A DNA stretch of 64,000 nucleotides from Streptomyces albireticuli (GCF_002192455.1 NZ_CP021744.1:806001-870000), one strand, 5' to 3'; shown: positions 48,380 through 57,404, numbered from the stretch's first letter. Numbers and translations: made by a program. Notes: generated by a model not told the origin, from the letters alone.

Positions 48380-48471
48380 GAGAGAGAAATAGAATTCATT
48401 ATTTGCCTTATAGATCGCCCGTTGTTAATTTGACGGCTCAGTCCTTTCCGACCGAGCTGGTGGTGTTTTCC

Positions 48472-49425
48472 ATGGCGGCACAGCGTGCGGCGACCCCTTG
48501 GCTTCCCATGGCCACGACGGCGGTGCTGTGGGGATCCGCGTTCACCGCGATCCAGGTCGCGCTGCCGGACTACTCCCCCGCCGCGATCGCCCTGCTGCGG
48601 ATCACCGTCACCGTGGTGCTGCTCCTGCCGTTCCTGGCGCTCGGGAAGATCGGCCGGCTGCGGCGCGCCGACGCCCTGCGCATGGCGGCGTTCGGCCTCA
48701 CCGGCATGACGGCCTACCAGGTGCTGCTGTGCGCGGGTGAGGAGAGCGTCGACGCGGGCACCGCGGCGATGCTGATCGCCGCCTCGCCGGTCTTCACCAC
48801 CGTCCTCGGCATGGCCTTCCTCGGCGACCGGCCCGGCCGGCGCGGACTGGCCGGGCTGGGCGTCGCCCTCTCCGGCGCGCTGCTGGTCGCGGTCACGACC
48901 GGCGGGGGCAGCGGCTCCCTCATGGGCGCGCTCATGGTCCTGGCCGCCGCCGCGACCCAGGCCACCTCCTTCGCGCTCCAGAAGCCGCTGCTGAAGAAGT
49001 ACTCCGGCGCCGAATGCGTCTTCTACGGCAGCCTCTTCGGCCTGCTGCCCCTGCTGGCCACGGCGCCCGGCGCCGTCGGGCAGATCGCGGCGGCCGACGG
49101 CCACCGCACCGCGGCGGTCCTCTGGCTGGGCATCGGCTGCACCGCGATGGCCTTCTGGACCTGGTCGCGCACCCTGCGCGCGACGACCGCCTCCACGGCC
49201 TCGCTCGTGCTCTACGCGGTGCCGGTCGCCGCGCTCGCCCTGGACGCGGCCCTGCTCGGGAACGTCCCCGCGCCGACCGCCGTCGGCGGTGGCCTGCTCG
49301 TCCTGGCCGGCGTCGCCGTCGCGACGGTGCGCCGCGCGGCCGCGCCGCGGTCGAGGACCGTGGCCTCCGGACCGGGCACCGGCGCGCCCGAGCGGGAGCC
49401 GGCCGGGGCCGGCGCCCGCTCCTGA
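48472..49425 (+). CDS. EamA/DMT-family transporter
   Basis: 317 residues from the ATG at 48472. Ten hydrophobic helices in two EamA repeats: the first begins LPMATTAVLWGSAFTAIQV and the second with GSLMGALMVLAAAATQATSF. Members export or import amino acids, nucleotides or other small metabolites. A longer start at TTG 48403 would add a hydrophilic, AT-rich-coded leader and seems unlikely. The upstream region is AT-rich with a palindrome, so the gene is probably regulated on its own. The substrate is unknown. Confidence 0.82.
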   Translation: MAAQRAATPWLPMATTAVLWGSAFTAIQVALPDYSPAAIALLRITVTVVLLLPFLALGKIGRLRRADALRMAAFGLTGMTAYQVLLCAGEESVDAGTAAMLIAASPVFTTVLGMAFLGDRPGRRGLAGLGVALSGALLVAVTTGGGSGSLMGALMVLAAAATQATSFALQKPLLKKYSGAECVFYGSLFGLLPLLATAPGAVGQIAAADGHRTAAVLWLGIGCTAMAFWTWSRTLRATTASTASLVLYAVPVAALALDAALLGNVPAPTAVGGGLLVLAGVAVATVRRAAAPRSRTVASGPGTGAPEREPAGAGARS

Positions 49426-49447
49426 GAGCCCCGCGCGGACAGCCGCG

Positions 49448-50608
49448 TCAGTCCTGCGGGCCCGGCAGGTCCACCAGCCGGGCCAGGGCCTCGCGGTGCC
49501 GCCCCGGAGTGCCGAGCGCGAGCTCGGCACTCTTGGCGCGCTTGAGGTAGAGGTGGGCCGGGTGCTCCCAGGTCATGCCGATGCCGCCGTGGAGCTGCAC
49601 GCACTCCTGCGCGGCCCGCACCGCGACCTCACCGCAGTACGCCTGCGCGACGGCGACGGCGACCGCCGTGTCCGCCGAGCCGGTGGCGAGCGCGTCGGCG
49701 GCGTTGCGCGCCACGGCACGGGCGGAGGCGACCTCCAGCCACAGGGCCGCCAGCCGGTGCTTGAGCGCCTGGAACGAGCCGACGGGGCGGCCGAACTGCC
49801 GCCGCTCGCCCGTGTAGCGCACCGTCTCCTCCAGGCACCACTCCGCGACCCCGAGCTGCTCCGAGGCGAGCAGACCGGCGCCGGCGAGCAGCGCGGCGTC
49901 GACGGCGGCCCGGGCCCGGCCGGGCCCGGCGAGGGGGCTGCCCGGGGCCTCGGTGAGAGTGACACGGGCGATCGGCCGGGTGAGGTCCAGCGAGGTGACC
50001 GGGGTGATCCGCACACCTTCCCCGCCGGCGTCCACGGCGTACAGCCCGGTGTCCGCGGGAACGAGCAGGAGGTCCGCCCCGGCCGCGCCCGCGACGGCGG
50101 TGACCTCGCCGCTGAGCAGCGGCCGCCGTCCGGCGCCGGCGACCCGTACGTTCCGCGCCTGCCCGGCGCCCGGCGGGGTCGTCAGCGGCACGGCGAGGGC
50201 ACCCACCCGGCGGCCCCCGGCGAGCGCGGCGAGCGGCGCGGCCACCTCGTCGTCGCCGGTGTCGCAGCCGAGGAGGGTGGTGACCGCCAGGACGGCGCTG
50301 GTGAGGTAGGGCACGGGGGCGACGGCGCGGCCCAGCTCCTCCAGGACGACGGCCGTCTCGCGCGCGGACGCGCCCTGTCCGCCGAGCTTGTCGGGCACCA
50401 GGAGCCCGGCCGTCCCCATGCCGGAGGCCAGGGACCGCCAGAGCTCCGCGTCGTACGGCCGGCCGCTCTCGGCCCCGGCGAGCACCGAGGCGGGGGCGCC
50501 GCGGTGGGTGAGCAGGGAGCGGACGGCCGCGCGCAGGTCCTCCTCGGCCTCCGAGTGCAGCAGGTCGGGCGGTGCGGCGGAGGCGGCGGTGGAGGGCGGC
50601 GGGGTCAT
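49448..50608 (-). CDS. Acyl-CoA dehydrogenase-like subunit (partner type)
   Basis: 386 residues from the ATG at 50608, which overlaps the stop of the upstream dehydrogenase gene as ATGA. ACAD fold: helical N-domain, beta-domain and C-terminal four-helix domain ending in QLHGGIGMTWEHPAHLYLKRA. That ending is typical of the non-catalytic partner in heterotetrameric dehydrogenases; the usual catalytic Glu in an EGT motif is absent. The pair probably acts as an alpha2-beta2 FAD enzyme on a bulky acyl-CoA. Last gene of a three-gene operon. Confidence 0.82.
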   Translation of the reverse strand: MTPPPSTAASAAPPDLLHSEAEEDLRAAVRSLLTHRGAPASVLAGAESGRPYDAELWRSLASGMGTAGLLVPDKLGGQGASARETAVVLEELGRAVAPVPYLTSAVLAVTTLLGCDTGDDEVAAPLAALAGGRRVGALAVPLTTPPGAGQARNVRVAGAGRRPLLSGEVTAVAGAAGADLLLVPADTGLYAVDAGGEGVRITPVTSLDLTRPIARVTLTEAPGSPLAGPGRARAAVDAALLAGAGLLASEQLGVAEWCLEETVRYTGERRQFGRPVGSFQALKHRLAALWLEVASARAVARNAADALATGSADTAVAVAVAQAYCGEVAVRAAQECVQLHGGIGMTWEHPAHLYLKRAKSAELALGTPGRHREALARLVDLPGPQD

Positions 50609-51840
50609 CGGGGCAGGTCCTTCCACGGGAGGTCCTTGTCGGTACGGGGCTCGGGCGGCAGCCCCAGGACGCGCTCGGCGACGATGTTGAGCAGCACCTC
50701 CGAGGTGCCGCCCTCGATGGAGTTGCCCTTGGCCCGCAGATAGCGGTAGCCGGCGTCACGGCCCGTGAAGTCGACGACCTCGGGCCGGGTCATGGTCCAG
50801 TCGCCGTACGCCAGGCCGTCCTCGGCGAGCAGCTCGACCTCCAGGCCGCTGAGCTCCTGGTTGAGGCGGGCGAAGGACAGCTTCAGGCCGGAGCCCTCCG
50901 GCCCGGGGCGGCCGCGCCGCAGCTGCTGGCGCAGCCGCTCGCCGGTGAGCCGGGCGGCCTCCGCCTCCACCCACAGCCTCAGCAGCCGCTGGTGGAGGTC
51001 GTGGGTGCGCAGCTCGGGGTGGGCGCGCCAGGTGTCGGCGACGAGGCCGAGCAGGCCCGTCTCCCTGGTCCCGCCGGGCGTGCCGGGCTCGGCGCTGCCG
51101 CCGATGGCGACCCGCTCGTTCATGAGGGTGGTCCGCGCGACCCGCCAGCCCTCGCCGACGGCGCCGAGGCGGTGGGCGTCGGGGACGCGCACGCCGGTCA
51201 GGAACACCTCGTTGAACTCGGCCTCGCCGGTGATCTGGCGCAGCGGCCGCACCTCGACGCCCGGGTCGGTCATGTCGCAGACGAAGTAGGTCAGGCCCGC
51301 GTGCTTGGGCACCGTGGGGTCCGTGCGGGCGAGGAGGATCGCCCAGCGGGCGAGGTGCGCGCTGGAGGTCCACACCTTCTGGCCGTCGACCCGCCAGCCG
51401 TCGCCGTCACGCACCGCCCTGGTGGCGAGCGCGGCCAGGTCGGAGCCCGCGCCGGGCTCGCTGAAGAGCTGGCACCACACCTCCTCGCCGGTCCACAACG
51501 GGCGCAGGAAACGCCGCTTCTGCTCGTCGGTGCCGTACTGGAGGAGGGTGGGCGCGGCCATGCCGAGGCCGATGCCGATGCGGCGGGGGTCGTTCCCGGG
51601 GGCGCCGGCCGCGGCCAGTTCGGCGTCGACGACGGGCTGGAGGGCGCGCGGCGCCCCCAGCCCGCCGAGGCCCGCGGGGAAGTGGACCCAGGCGAGCCCG
51701 GCGTCGAAGCGGGCCCGCAGGAAGTCGAGCCGTGGTGTGGTGGCGGGGTCGTGGGCGGCGAGCAGCGCGGCGGTACGGGCGCGCAGCCCGGCGGCGTCGG
51801 CCGCCTCCGGGTCGGCCGGGCCGGGGTGGGTGGAGCTCAT
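50605..51840 (-). CDS. Acyl-CoA dehydrogenase, catalytic-type subunit
   Basis: 411 residues from the ATG at 51840. It has the FAD/substrate-loop segment LFSEPGAGSDLAALATRAVRDG, DGQKVWTSSAHLA and the C-terminal NSIEGGTSEVLLNIVAERVL, where the Glu is the expected catalytic base. With the next gene it resembles the paired FadE proteins of actinobacterial sterol and branched-acyl degradation. It starts in a TGATG overlap with the quinone oxidoreductase gene. Cytoplasmic beta-oxidation step; electrons would go to ETF, not encoded here. Confidence 0.87.
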   Translation of the reverse strand: MSSTHPGPADPEAADAAGLRARTAALLAAHDPATTPRLDFLRARFDAGLAWVHFPAGLGGLGAPRALQPVVDAELAAAGAPGNDPRRIGIGLGMAAPTLLQYGTDEQKRRFLRPLWTGEEVWCQLFSEPGAGSDLAALATRAVRDGDGWRVDGQKVWTSSAHLARWAILLARTDPTVPKHAGLTYFVCDMTDPGVEVRPLRQITGEAEFNEVFLTGVRVPDAHRLGAVGEGWRVARTTLMNERVAIGGSAEPGTPGGTRETGLLGLVADTWRAHPELRTHDLHQRLLRLWVEAEAARLTGERLRQQLRRGRPGPEGSGLKLSFARLNQELSGLEVELLAEDGLAYGDWTMTRPEVVDFTGRDAGYRYLRAKGNSIEGGTSEVLLNIVAERVLGLPPEPRTDKDLPWKDLPR

Positions 51841-52835
51841 CAGGGCGCCTCCTCGGCGGGAACGACGACGATCCGGCCGGTCGTGGTGCCGTCGGCGACG
51901 CGCTGGACGGCGTCGGCGGCGGCCTCCAGCGGCACCCGCTCGCTCACGAGGGGGCGGACCGCTCCCTGGTCGGCGAGGTGCGTCAGCTCGTCGTGGCAGG
52001 CGCGGACGGCGGCCGGGTCCTTGGTCTGGTACAGGCCCCAGTGCAGGCCCAGGATCGTGTAGTTCTTCACCAGGGCGTGGTTGAGGGCGGCTTTCGGAAC
52101 GGTGCCGCTGGCGAAGCCGACGACCACGATACGGCCCTCGAAGGCGACGCACTTGGTGGACCACGCGAAGGCGTCGCCGCCGACCGGGTCGTAGACGACG
52201 TCCGCCCCGCGGCCGCCGGTCGCCTCCTTCACCGCCGCGACGACGTCGTCGGCGCGGCGGTCCAGCACCAGGTCGCAGCCCAGTTCCCGGGCGGTGCGCG
52301 CCTTGTCCGGGCCGCCGGCGACACCGATGACGGTGGCCCCGGCGGCCTTGCCGAGCTGAACGGCCGCGCTGCCGACGCCGCCGGCCGCCGCGTGGACGAG
52401 GAGGGTCTCGCCGGCGCGGAGCCGGGCGCGGCGGTGCAGGCCGAACCAGCCGGTCTGATAACCGATGTGGAGGGCGGCTGCCTCGGCGTCGTCCAGGGCC
52501 GCGGGGACGGGCAGGGCGCTCCGGGCGTCGACGACCGTACGTTCGGCGAAACCGCCCGACGGGAGGGCCGGTCGCGCGAGGATCCGGGCCCCGACCGTGC
52601 CCTCGGCGCCCTCGCCGGGCGCGAGGACCTCGGCGCAGAGCTCGACGCCCGGGGTGAACGGCAGGGGCGGGCTGACCTGGTACTGACCTCTGCACAGCAG
52701 CGCGTCGGGGAAGTTGACGTTCGCGGCCCGGACCCGGACGAGGAGCTGACCCGGGCCGGGCGTGGGGTCCGGGGTGTCCTCCAGGCGCATCACCGTGCGG
52801 GGTTCGCCTGTTCGGTGCACTCGCCATGCCTTCAT
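51840..52835 (-). CDS. NADPH:quinone oxidoreductase-like (MDR superfamily)
   Basis: 331 residues from the ATG at 52835, preceded by GGAGG at 4 nt. Groes-like N-domain (PGPGQLLVRVRAANVNFPD) and a Rossmann domain with LVHAAAGGVGSAAVQLGK; no zinc-binding cysteine set, so it belongs to the zeta-crystallin/QOR branch that reduces quinones or enoyl compounds with NADPH. First gene of the operon with two acyl-CoA dehydrogenases, which suggests it may reduce an enoyl-CoA intermediate. A probable -10 (TAGTAT, 52882-52877 on the minus strand) overlaps a quasi-palindrome. Confidence 0.87.
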   Translation of the reverse strand: MKAWRVHRTGEPRTVMRLEDTPDPTPGPGQLLVRVRAANVNFPDALLCRGQYQVSPPLPFTPGVELCAEVLAPGEGAEGTVGARILARPALPSGGFAERTVVDARSALPVPAALDDAEAAALHIGYQTGWFGLHRRARLRAGETLLVHAAAGGVGSAAVQLGKAAGATVIGVAGGPDKARTARELGCDLVLDRRADDVVAAVKEATGGRGADVVYDPVGGDAFAWSTKCVAFEGRIVVVGFASGTVPKAALNHALVKNYTILGLHWGLYQTKDPAAVRACHDELTHLADQGAVRPLVSERVPLEAAADAVQRVADGTTTGRIVVVPAEEAP

Positions 52836-52877
52836 GGGGCCTCCGTGGTGGGGTGAGCCGCGGTCGGACGCGTCGCA

Positions 52878-52893
52878 TACTAAGCGGTCGGTA
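52878..52893. promoter_or_regulatory. Candidate operator/-10 region of the acyl-CoA dehydrogenase operon
   Basis: TACTAAGCGGTCGGTA is an imperfect palindrome (5 of 8 pairs) of the kind bound by TetR-family repressors of fatty-acid operons. On the minus strand it overlaps TAGTAT, a good -10 hexamer about 42 bases before the quinone oxidoreductase start. No TetR gene is in the window. Confidence 0.35.
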
Positions 52894-53008
52894 AGGGCCG
52901 GGAACAGGGGTCCGCGCCCGCCGGAAGGGCTGGTTCCCGCTCTCGGACGCCGTGCGGGCGGTGCGGGTCGCCGGACCGGACGGCGGCGCGGCGCCGCCCG
53001 GGGGCCGT

Positions 53009-54082
53009 TCAGGCGGGCGCCCGGCCCGTCGAATCGCGGCGTGCCAGGCGGGGGGTCGGCGCCTGGACCCGCCGTGCCGGCGCACCGTCCAGCAGGGCCG
53101 TCAGGAGTTCCGCCGCCTGCCTGCCGAAGGCGGCCGTGTCGCGGGTGAGCGAGGTCAGCGCCGGGTGGGAGCTGCGGCAGAGGACCGAGTCGTCCCAGGC
53201 GACGATCGACAGCCGGTCCGGCACGGGCACACCGCGCTCCGCCGCCACGGCCAGCCCCGCCACGGCCATCACGTCGTTGTCGTAGACGAGCGCGGTGGGC
53301 GGCCGCTCGCCGGCCAGCAGCCGGCGGGTGGCTTCGGCACCTTGTGCGTCGGAGTAGTCCGTGGTCACGGAGGTGACGTCGGGCAGGCCGCGCCGGGCGG
53401 CCTCGGCACGCAGGCAGGCCATGCGGCGCCGGGTGTGGGCGAGTTCGGGGAGGCCCGCGATGTGCGTGATGCGGCGGTGGCCAAGGGCGTGGAGGTGACC
53501 GACGATGGAGGCCATCGCCCCGGTGTCGTCGGCCCAGAGGTTGGAGATCACTCCGTGGGGCGGACCGGGGACGCCTCCGTTCCCATGCGCGCCGGGGACG
53601 CCGTCGAGGGCGCCGATCACCACCGCGGGCAGGCCGAGCCCGTCCAGCAGCGCCGGCCGGGGGTCCTCGGCGCGCGGGTCGACGACGAGGAGACCGTCCA
53701 CGCGGCGCTCGGCCCACCAGCGGCGGTGCACGTCGCACTCGGCGCCGACGTCCTCCACCAGCTGGAAGAGCAGCCCGAGGCGGCGCACGGCGAGGGCTTC
53801 CTGGACGCCGGAGACGAGCTGGAGGAAGAACGACTCGACACCCAGGGTGCGGGCGGGCCGGGCGAGGACCAGCCCCACGGTGGCCGCTCCCTCCCCGGAC
53901 AGGGCGCGGGCCGCGGTGCTGGGCTGCCAGCCGAGCTGTTCGGCGACGCGCCGCACCCGTGCGCGGGTGGCCTCCGAGACGCCCGGCCGGCCGTTGAGCG
54001 CGAAGGACACGGCGCTCTCCGAGACCCCCGCGCGGCGGGCGATGTCCTTCATGGTCGGCCGGCGGGCCGGCGTCCGGCGCAT
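53009..54082 (-). CDS. LacI-family regulator of the N-glycan locus
   Basis: 357 residues from the ATG at 54082, with GGAGGGAG upstream. HTH: TMKDIARRAGVSESAVSFAL (residues ~10-29) and hinge region STAARALSGEG, then a periplasmic-binding-like sensor domain of a sugar-responsive LacI protein. It diverges from the sugar ABC importer, with a LacI-type palindrome in the 228-bp gap. Local control of import and glycan breakdown, induced by a mannose- or GlcNAc-containing oligosaccharide, is inferred from position. The usual LacI-type repression is assumed. Confidence 0.88.
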   Translation of the reverse strand: MRRTPARRPTMKDIARRAGVSESAVSFALNGRPGVSEATRARVRRVAEQLGWQPSTAARALSGEGAATVGLVLARPARTLGVESFFLQLVSGVQEALAVRRLGLLFQLVEDVGAECDVHRRWWAERRVDGLLVVDPRAEDPRPALLDGLGLPAVVIGALDGVPGAHGNGGVPGPPHGVISNLWADDTGAMASIVGHLHALGHRRITHIAGLPELAHTRRRMACLRAEAARRGLPDVTSVTTDYSDAQGAEATRRLLAGERPPTALVYDNDVMAVAGLAVAAERGVPVPDRLSIVAWDDSVLCRSSHPALTSLTRDTAAFGRQAAELLTALLDGAPARRVQAPTPRLARRDSTGRAPA

Positions 54083-54190
54083 GGCTCTCCCTCCGTCCCG
54101 CGGGCGCGGCGGGCCGTACCGAGGCACTGGATCGGCAACGGCCCGAGACGGCGGGCCGGCACGCCTTCCAGTATGCCAACTCGCCGCAGA

Positions 54191-54209
54191 CTAAAGCGCA
54201 TTAGTGCGC
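54191..54209. promoter_or_regulatory. Candidate LacI operator before the N-glycan operon
   Basis: CTAAAGCGCATTAG (54191-54204) is a near-perfect palindrome (one mismatched pair) centred on GCGC, the usual LacI-family core. Flanking bases extend the symmetry to 16. It overlaps a second palindrome, GCGCA-TTAG-TGCGC (54196-54209). The site lies between the divergent lacI-type and solute-binding genes, 22 bases upstream of the -35 of the latter. Confidence 0.55.
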
Positions 54210-54230
54210 GACGGAAGTACGCCGGGAGTA

Positions 54231-54259
54231 TTGACTTCACGGCGGCCCGGGTGCAGTTT
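54231..54259 (+). promoter_or_regulatory. Promoter of the sugar ABC/glycosidase operon
   Basis: TTGACT (-35, 54231-54236) and CAGTTT (-10, 54254-54259) are separated by 17 bases, giving a leader of about 45 nt before the ATG at 54311 and its AAGGAG site at 54295-54300. Confidence 0.5.
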
Positions 54260-54310
54260 TTGTTGCGCTCGCCCTCGTCTCCCCGGTCCGACCGAAGGAG
54301 TTCACCGGCC

Positions 54311-55609
54311 ATGCCACCCTCCCGCAGCGCCGCGGTAGTCACCGCCCCGCTCCTCGCCTCCGTTCTCCTGCTCAGCGCCTGCGGTTCCGGCGGGGACGGC
54401 GGTGGAGGCGGTGGCGCGGACGGCAAGCCCGAGGGCAGCATCACTTTCCAGACCTGGAATCTGCGCAGCAACTTCAAGGGCTATTTCGACGGCCTGGTGC
54501 GTGATTTCGAGAAGGCGAATCCCGGCGTCAAGGTCAGATGGCTGGACCAGCCGGCCGAGAACTACGCGGAGAAGCTCAGCGCGGACGCCGGCGCCGGCAC
54601 CCTGCCCGACGTCGTCAACGTCTCGCCCGACCTCTCCTATCCGCTGGCGAAGGCCGGGCTCCTGATGAACCTGGACAAGGAGAAGGCGGCCGCCCGCTTC
54701 AAGGACGAGTACACGCCGGAGGCCTGGCAGGGCAACACGCTGCCCGGCCTGGACGGTTCGTACGCCTTCCCCTGGTACCTCAACACCGGCCCGCTCTTCT
54801 ACAACAAGTCCCTCTTCCGGCAGGCCGGGCTCGATCCCGAGAAACCGCCGAAGAGCTACGACGAACTGTTCACCGCGGCCCGCGCCATGGCCGGGAAGCC
54901 GGGCGGGCGGACGGCGACACTCGCCGGCACCCCGTCGATCGAGGACTTCGGCCGCTACGGCGTGAAGCTGATGAACGAGGACGCCACCCGGTTCACCTAC
55001 AACGAGCCCGAAGGCGTCGAGCTGCTGACCCGCTACAAGGAGCTCTACGACCGCGGCGCGCTCGACGCCCAGGCGCTCACCAACACCCCCGAGAAATCCG
55101 GGCAGAAATTCCTGGAGCAGAAGGTCGCCATGAATCCGGGCAGCGCCCACGACCTGGGGACGTTCAAGAAGAACGCGCCGGCCCTGTACAGGAATCTCGG
55201 CATCACCGACGCCCCGAACAACAACGGCAAGCCGAACATGTACGTGATGGGCCTGGCCGTCAACGCGCGCGGCAAGCACAAGGCCGCGGCCGTCGCGTTC
55301 GCCCACTTCGTCACGGACCGCCGGAACCAGGAGGCCTTCGCCCACCAGGTCGCCGTCTTCCCCAGCACCAAGGGTTCGCTGGACGACCCGTACTGGACGA
55401 AGGACGACGGCACGGACGAGGGCCGGGTCCGGGTGGCCTCGGCGAAGATGCTCAAGGGCGCGGTCAACTACACGCCCGTGGTGATGAGCGACGAGATGAA
55501 GGTCGTGCTCAAGAACGAGGTCGCCAAGGCGCTCCAGGGCAAGAAGTCCCCGAAAGAGGCCCTCGACGACGCCGCCGCGCAGAGCGACAAGCTCCTCAAG
55601 CGGAGCTGA
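54311..55609 (+). CDS. Sugar ABC transporter, solute-binding lipoprotein
   Basis: 432 residues. Lipoprotein signal with lipobox LSAC (Cys 24) followed by a Gly/Ser linker. The mature part is a family 1 extracellular solute-binding protein (ITFQTWNLRSNFKGYFDGLV, VVNVSPDLSYPLAKAG, PWYLNTGPLFYNK). It is anchored outside the membrane and captures oligosaccharide for the two permeases that follow. AAGGAG lies 10 nt before the ATG. Its place in front of GH5, GH85 and GH38 genes suggests an N-glycan-derived mannooligosaccharide as ligand (inference). Confidence 0.88.
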   Translation: MPPSRSAAVVTAPLLASVLLLSACGSGGDGGGGGGADGKPEGSITFQTWNLRSNFKGYFDGLVRDFEKANPGVKVRWLDQPAENYAEKLSADAGAGTLPDVVNVSPDLSYPLAKAGLLMNLDKEKAAARFKDEYTPEAWQGNTLPGLDGSYAFPWYLNTGPLFYNKSLFRQAGLDPEKPPKSYDELFTAARAMAGKPGGRTATLAGTPSIEDFGRYGVKLMNEDATRFTYNEPEGVELLTRYKELYDRGALDAQALTNTPEKSGQKFLEQKVAMNPGSAHDLGTFKKNAPALYRNLGITDAPNNNGKPNMYVMGLAVNARGKHKAAAVAFAHFVTDRRNQEAFAHQVAVFPSTKGSLDDPYWTKDDGTDEGRVRVASAKMLKGAVNYTPVVMSDEMKVVLKNEVAKALQGKKSPKEALDDAAAQSDKLLKRS

Positions 55610-55614
55610 CGGCC

Positions 55615-56541
55615 GTGCAGCGCGCCGCCGGGCGCACCCCGGAGCGGCGGCCCGCCCGCGCGGGCCGCGTCCGCACGCACCGGGCCGCCAGCCCCTGGCT
55701 CTTCCTGCTGCCGGGCCTCGGGGTCGTCGCCGCCTTCGTCCTCTACCCCTTCCTCAGCACCGTCCACAAGGCGTTCACCGACGCCCGTACGCTCACGCCC
55801 GGCACCTGGGTCGGGCTGCGGAACTTCCGGGAGATGCTGGACGACGAACAGTTCTGGGTGGCCCTGCGCAACAGCGTCCTGTACGTGGTCGCGGTCGTGC
55901 CCCTCACCGTGCTGCTGCCGCTGCTGCTCGCGCTCCTGGTCCACAAGAAGCTGCCCGGCGTCACGTTCTTCCGCTCCGCGTTCTACACCCCGGTCGTGGC
56001 CTCCGTCGTGGTGGTGTCGCTGATCTGGGGATGGATGCTGGACGACCGCGGTCTCGTCAACGGCATCCTGCGGTTCCTGGGCGCCGGGCCGGTCGCCTTC
56101 CTCGGCGACCAGTGGCTGCTGCTGCTCAGCGCGATGGCGCTGACGGTCTGGCGGGGCCTCGGCTACTACATGATCATCTATCTGGCGGCGCTGGCGAACG
56201 TGCCGCGCGAGCTCCACGAGGCCGCGGCCGTCGACGGGGCCGGCCCCCTGCGCCGCTTCGCCAGCGTCACCGTGCCCGCCCTGCGCTCCACGATGGTGCT
56301 GGTCGGCGCCCTGTCGTCGGTCGCGGCGTTCAAGGTCTTCTCCGAGGTCTATCTGCTGGCCGGGCCCACGGGCGGCCCGGCCGGCCAGGACACCACGCTC
56401 GTCATGCTCGTCCAGCGCACGGGCACCGGGCTGAACGGGCGGGTGGGCTACGCCTCCGCTCTCTCCCTCGCCGTCTTCGTCCTCACCCTGCTGCTGATGC
56501 TGCTGGTGCTGCGCGCCGACCGTAAGGAGGCCGACGGGTGA
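55615..56541 (+). CDS. Sugar ABC transporter permease (MalF/UgpA type)
   Basis: 308 residues starting at GTG 55615, with GGAG 9 nt upstream. Six membrane helices and the cytoplasmic EAA loop ELHEAAAVDGAGPLRRF, where the ATPase docks. N-terminal 25 residues are basic. It forms the channel with the next permease. No ATPase gene is in the cluster; Streptomyces sugar importers usually share MsiK, encoded elsewhere. Ends in a GTGA overlap with the second permease. Confidence 0.88.
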   Translation: MQRAAGRTPERRPARAGRVRTHRAASPWLFLLPGLGVVAAFVLYPFLSTVHKAFTDARTLTPGTWVGLRNFREMLDDEQFWVALRNSVLYVVAVVPLTVLLPLLLALLVHKKLPGVTFFRSAFYTPVVASVVVVSLIWGWMLDDRGLVNGILRFLGAGPVAFLGDQWLLLLSAMALTVWRGLGYYMIIYLAALANVPRELHEAAAVDGAGPLRRFASVTVPALRSTMVLVGALSSVAAFKVFSEVYLLAGPTGGPAGQDTTLVMLVQRTGTGLNGRVGYASALSLAVFVLTLLLMLLVLRADRKEADG

Positions 56542-57368
56542 CCCGTACGACCGGCGGGGAGAAGGCCCTGCGCTATCTGCTGATGCTCGCCGTGCTGGCG
56601 GTCTCCGTCGGCCCGTTCCTGTGGCAGCTGTCGACCTCGCTGAAGAGCACCACCGAGGACATCTACACCTACCCGCCCGGCCTCCTCCCCGAGCACCCCA
56701 CCCTGGACAACTACAAGGGCGTCGCCGACATCGTCCCCGTCTGGGACTACGCCCTGAACTCGCTCAAGGTCGCGGCCGCCAACGTCGTCACCAACCTCGT
56801 CGGCGCCTCCATGGCCGGCTACGCCCTCGCCCGGCTGCGCTTCCGCGGCCGCAAGGCGGCCGGGCTCGCCTTCGTGGCGGCGCTGCTCGTACCCCTGGAA
56901 TCCATCGTCATCGCGCAGTTCACCATGATGCGCGACCTCCAGCTGAACAACACCCTCACCGCCGTGGTCCTGCCCGGGGCGGTCGGGGCGCTCAACGTGC
57001 TGCTGATGCGCAACGCCTTCGCGAACCTCCCGTACGAGGTGGAGGAGGCGGCCGTGATCGACGGGGCGAACGTGTGGCAGCGGTTCACCCGGATCGCCCT
57101 GCCGTCGGTGCGGGGCACCCTCGCCGCCGTCGCGATCTTCGCGTTCATGGGGGCCTGGGACGACTTCCTGTGGCCTTTGATCGTGCTCTCGGACCCGGAC
57201 CGCTTCACCCTGACCGTGGGCCTGAACTTCCTGCACGGCACGTTCCAGCAGAACCCCCGGCTGGTCGCCGCCGGGACCGTCATCGCCGTCGCCCCGCTCC
57301 TCGTGATGTTCGCCTGCCTCCAGCGGTACTTCTTCCGCGGCGTCGGCGAGGGCGCCGTCAAGGGCTGA
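56538..57368 (+). CDS. Sugar ABC transporter permease (MalG/UgpE type)
   Basis: 276 residues starting at GTG 56538 in a GTGA overlap, with AAGGAGG 7 nt upstream. Six membrane helices; EAA loop YEVEEAAVIDGANVWQRF. The start TTGGEKALRYLLMLAVLAV and the end QRYFFRGVGEGAVKG are standard for this subunit. Second half of the import channel, coupled in translation with the first permease. Confidence 0.88.
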   Translation: MTRTTGGEKALRYLLMLAVLAVSVGPFLWQLSTSLKSTTEDIYTYPPGLLPEHPTLDNYKGVADIVPVWDYALNSLKVAAANVVTNLVGASMAGYALARLRFRGRKAAGLAFVAALLVPLESIVIAQFTMMRDLQLNNTLTAVVLPGAVGALNVLLMRNAFANLPYEVEEAAVIDGANVWQRFTRIALPSVRGTLAAVAIFAFMGAWDDFLWPLIVLSDPDRFTLTVGLNFLHGTFQQNPRLVAAGTVIAVAPLLVMFACLQRYFFRGVGEGAVKG

Positions 57369-57404
57369 CCGGCCACCGCACCCGCCCGAAGGGACGACAC
57401 CCGT

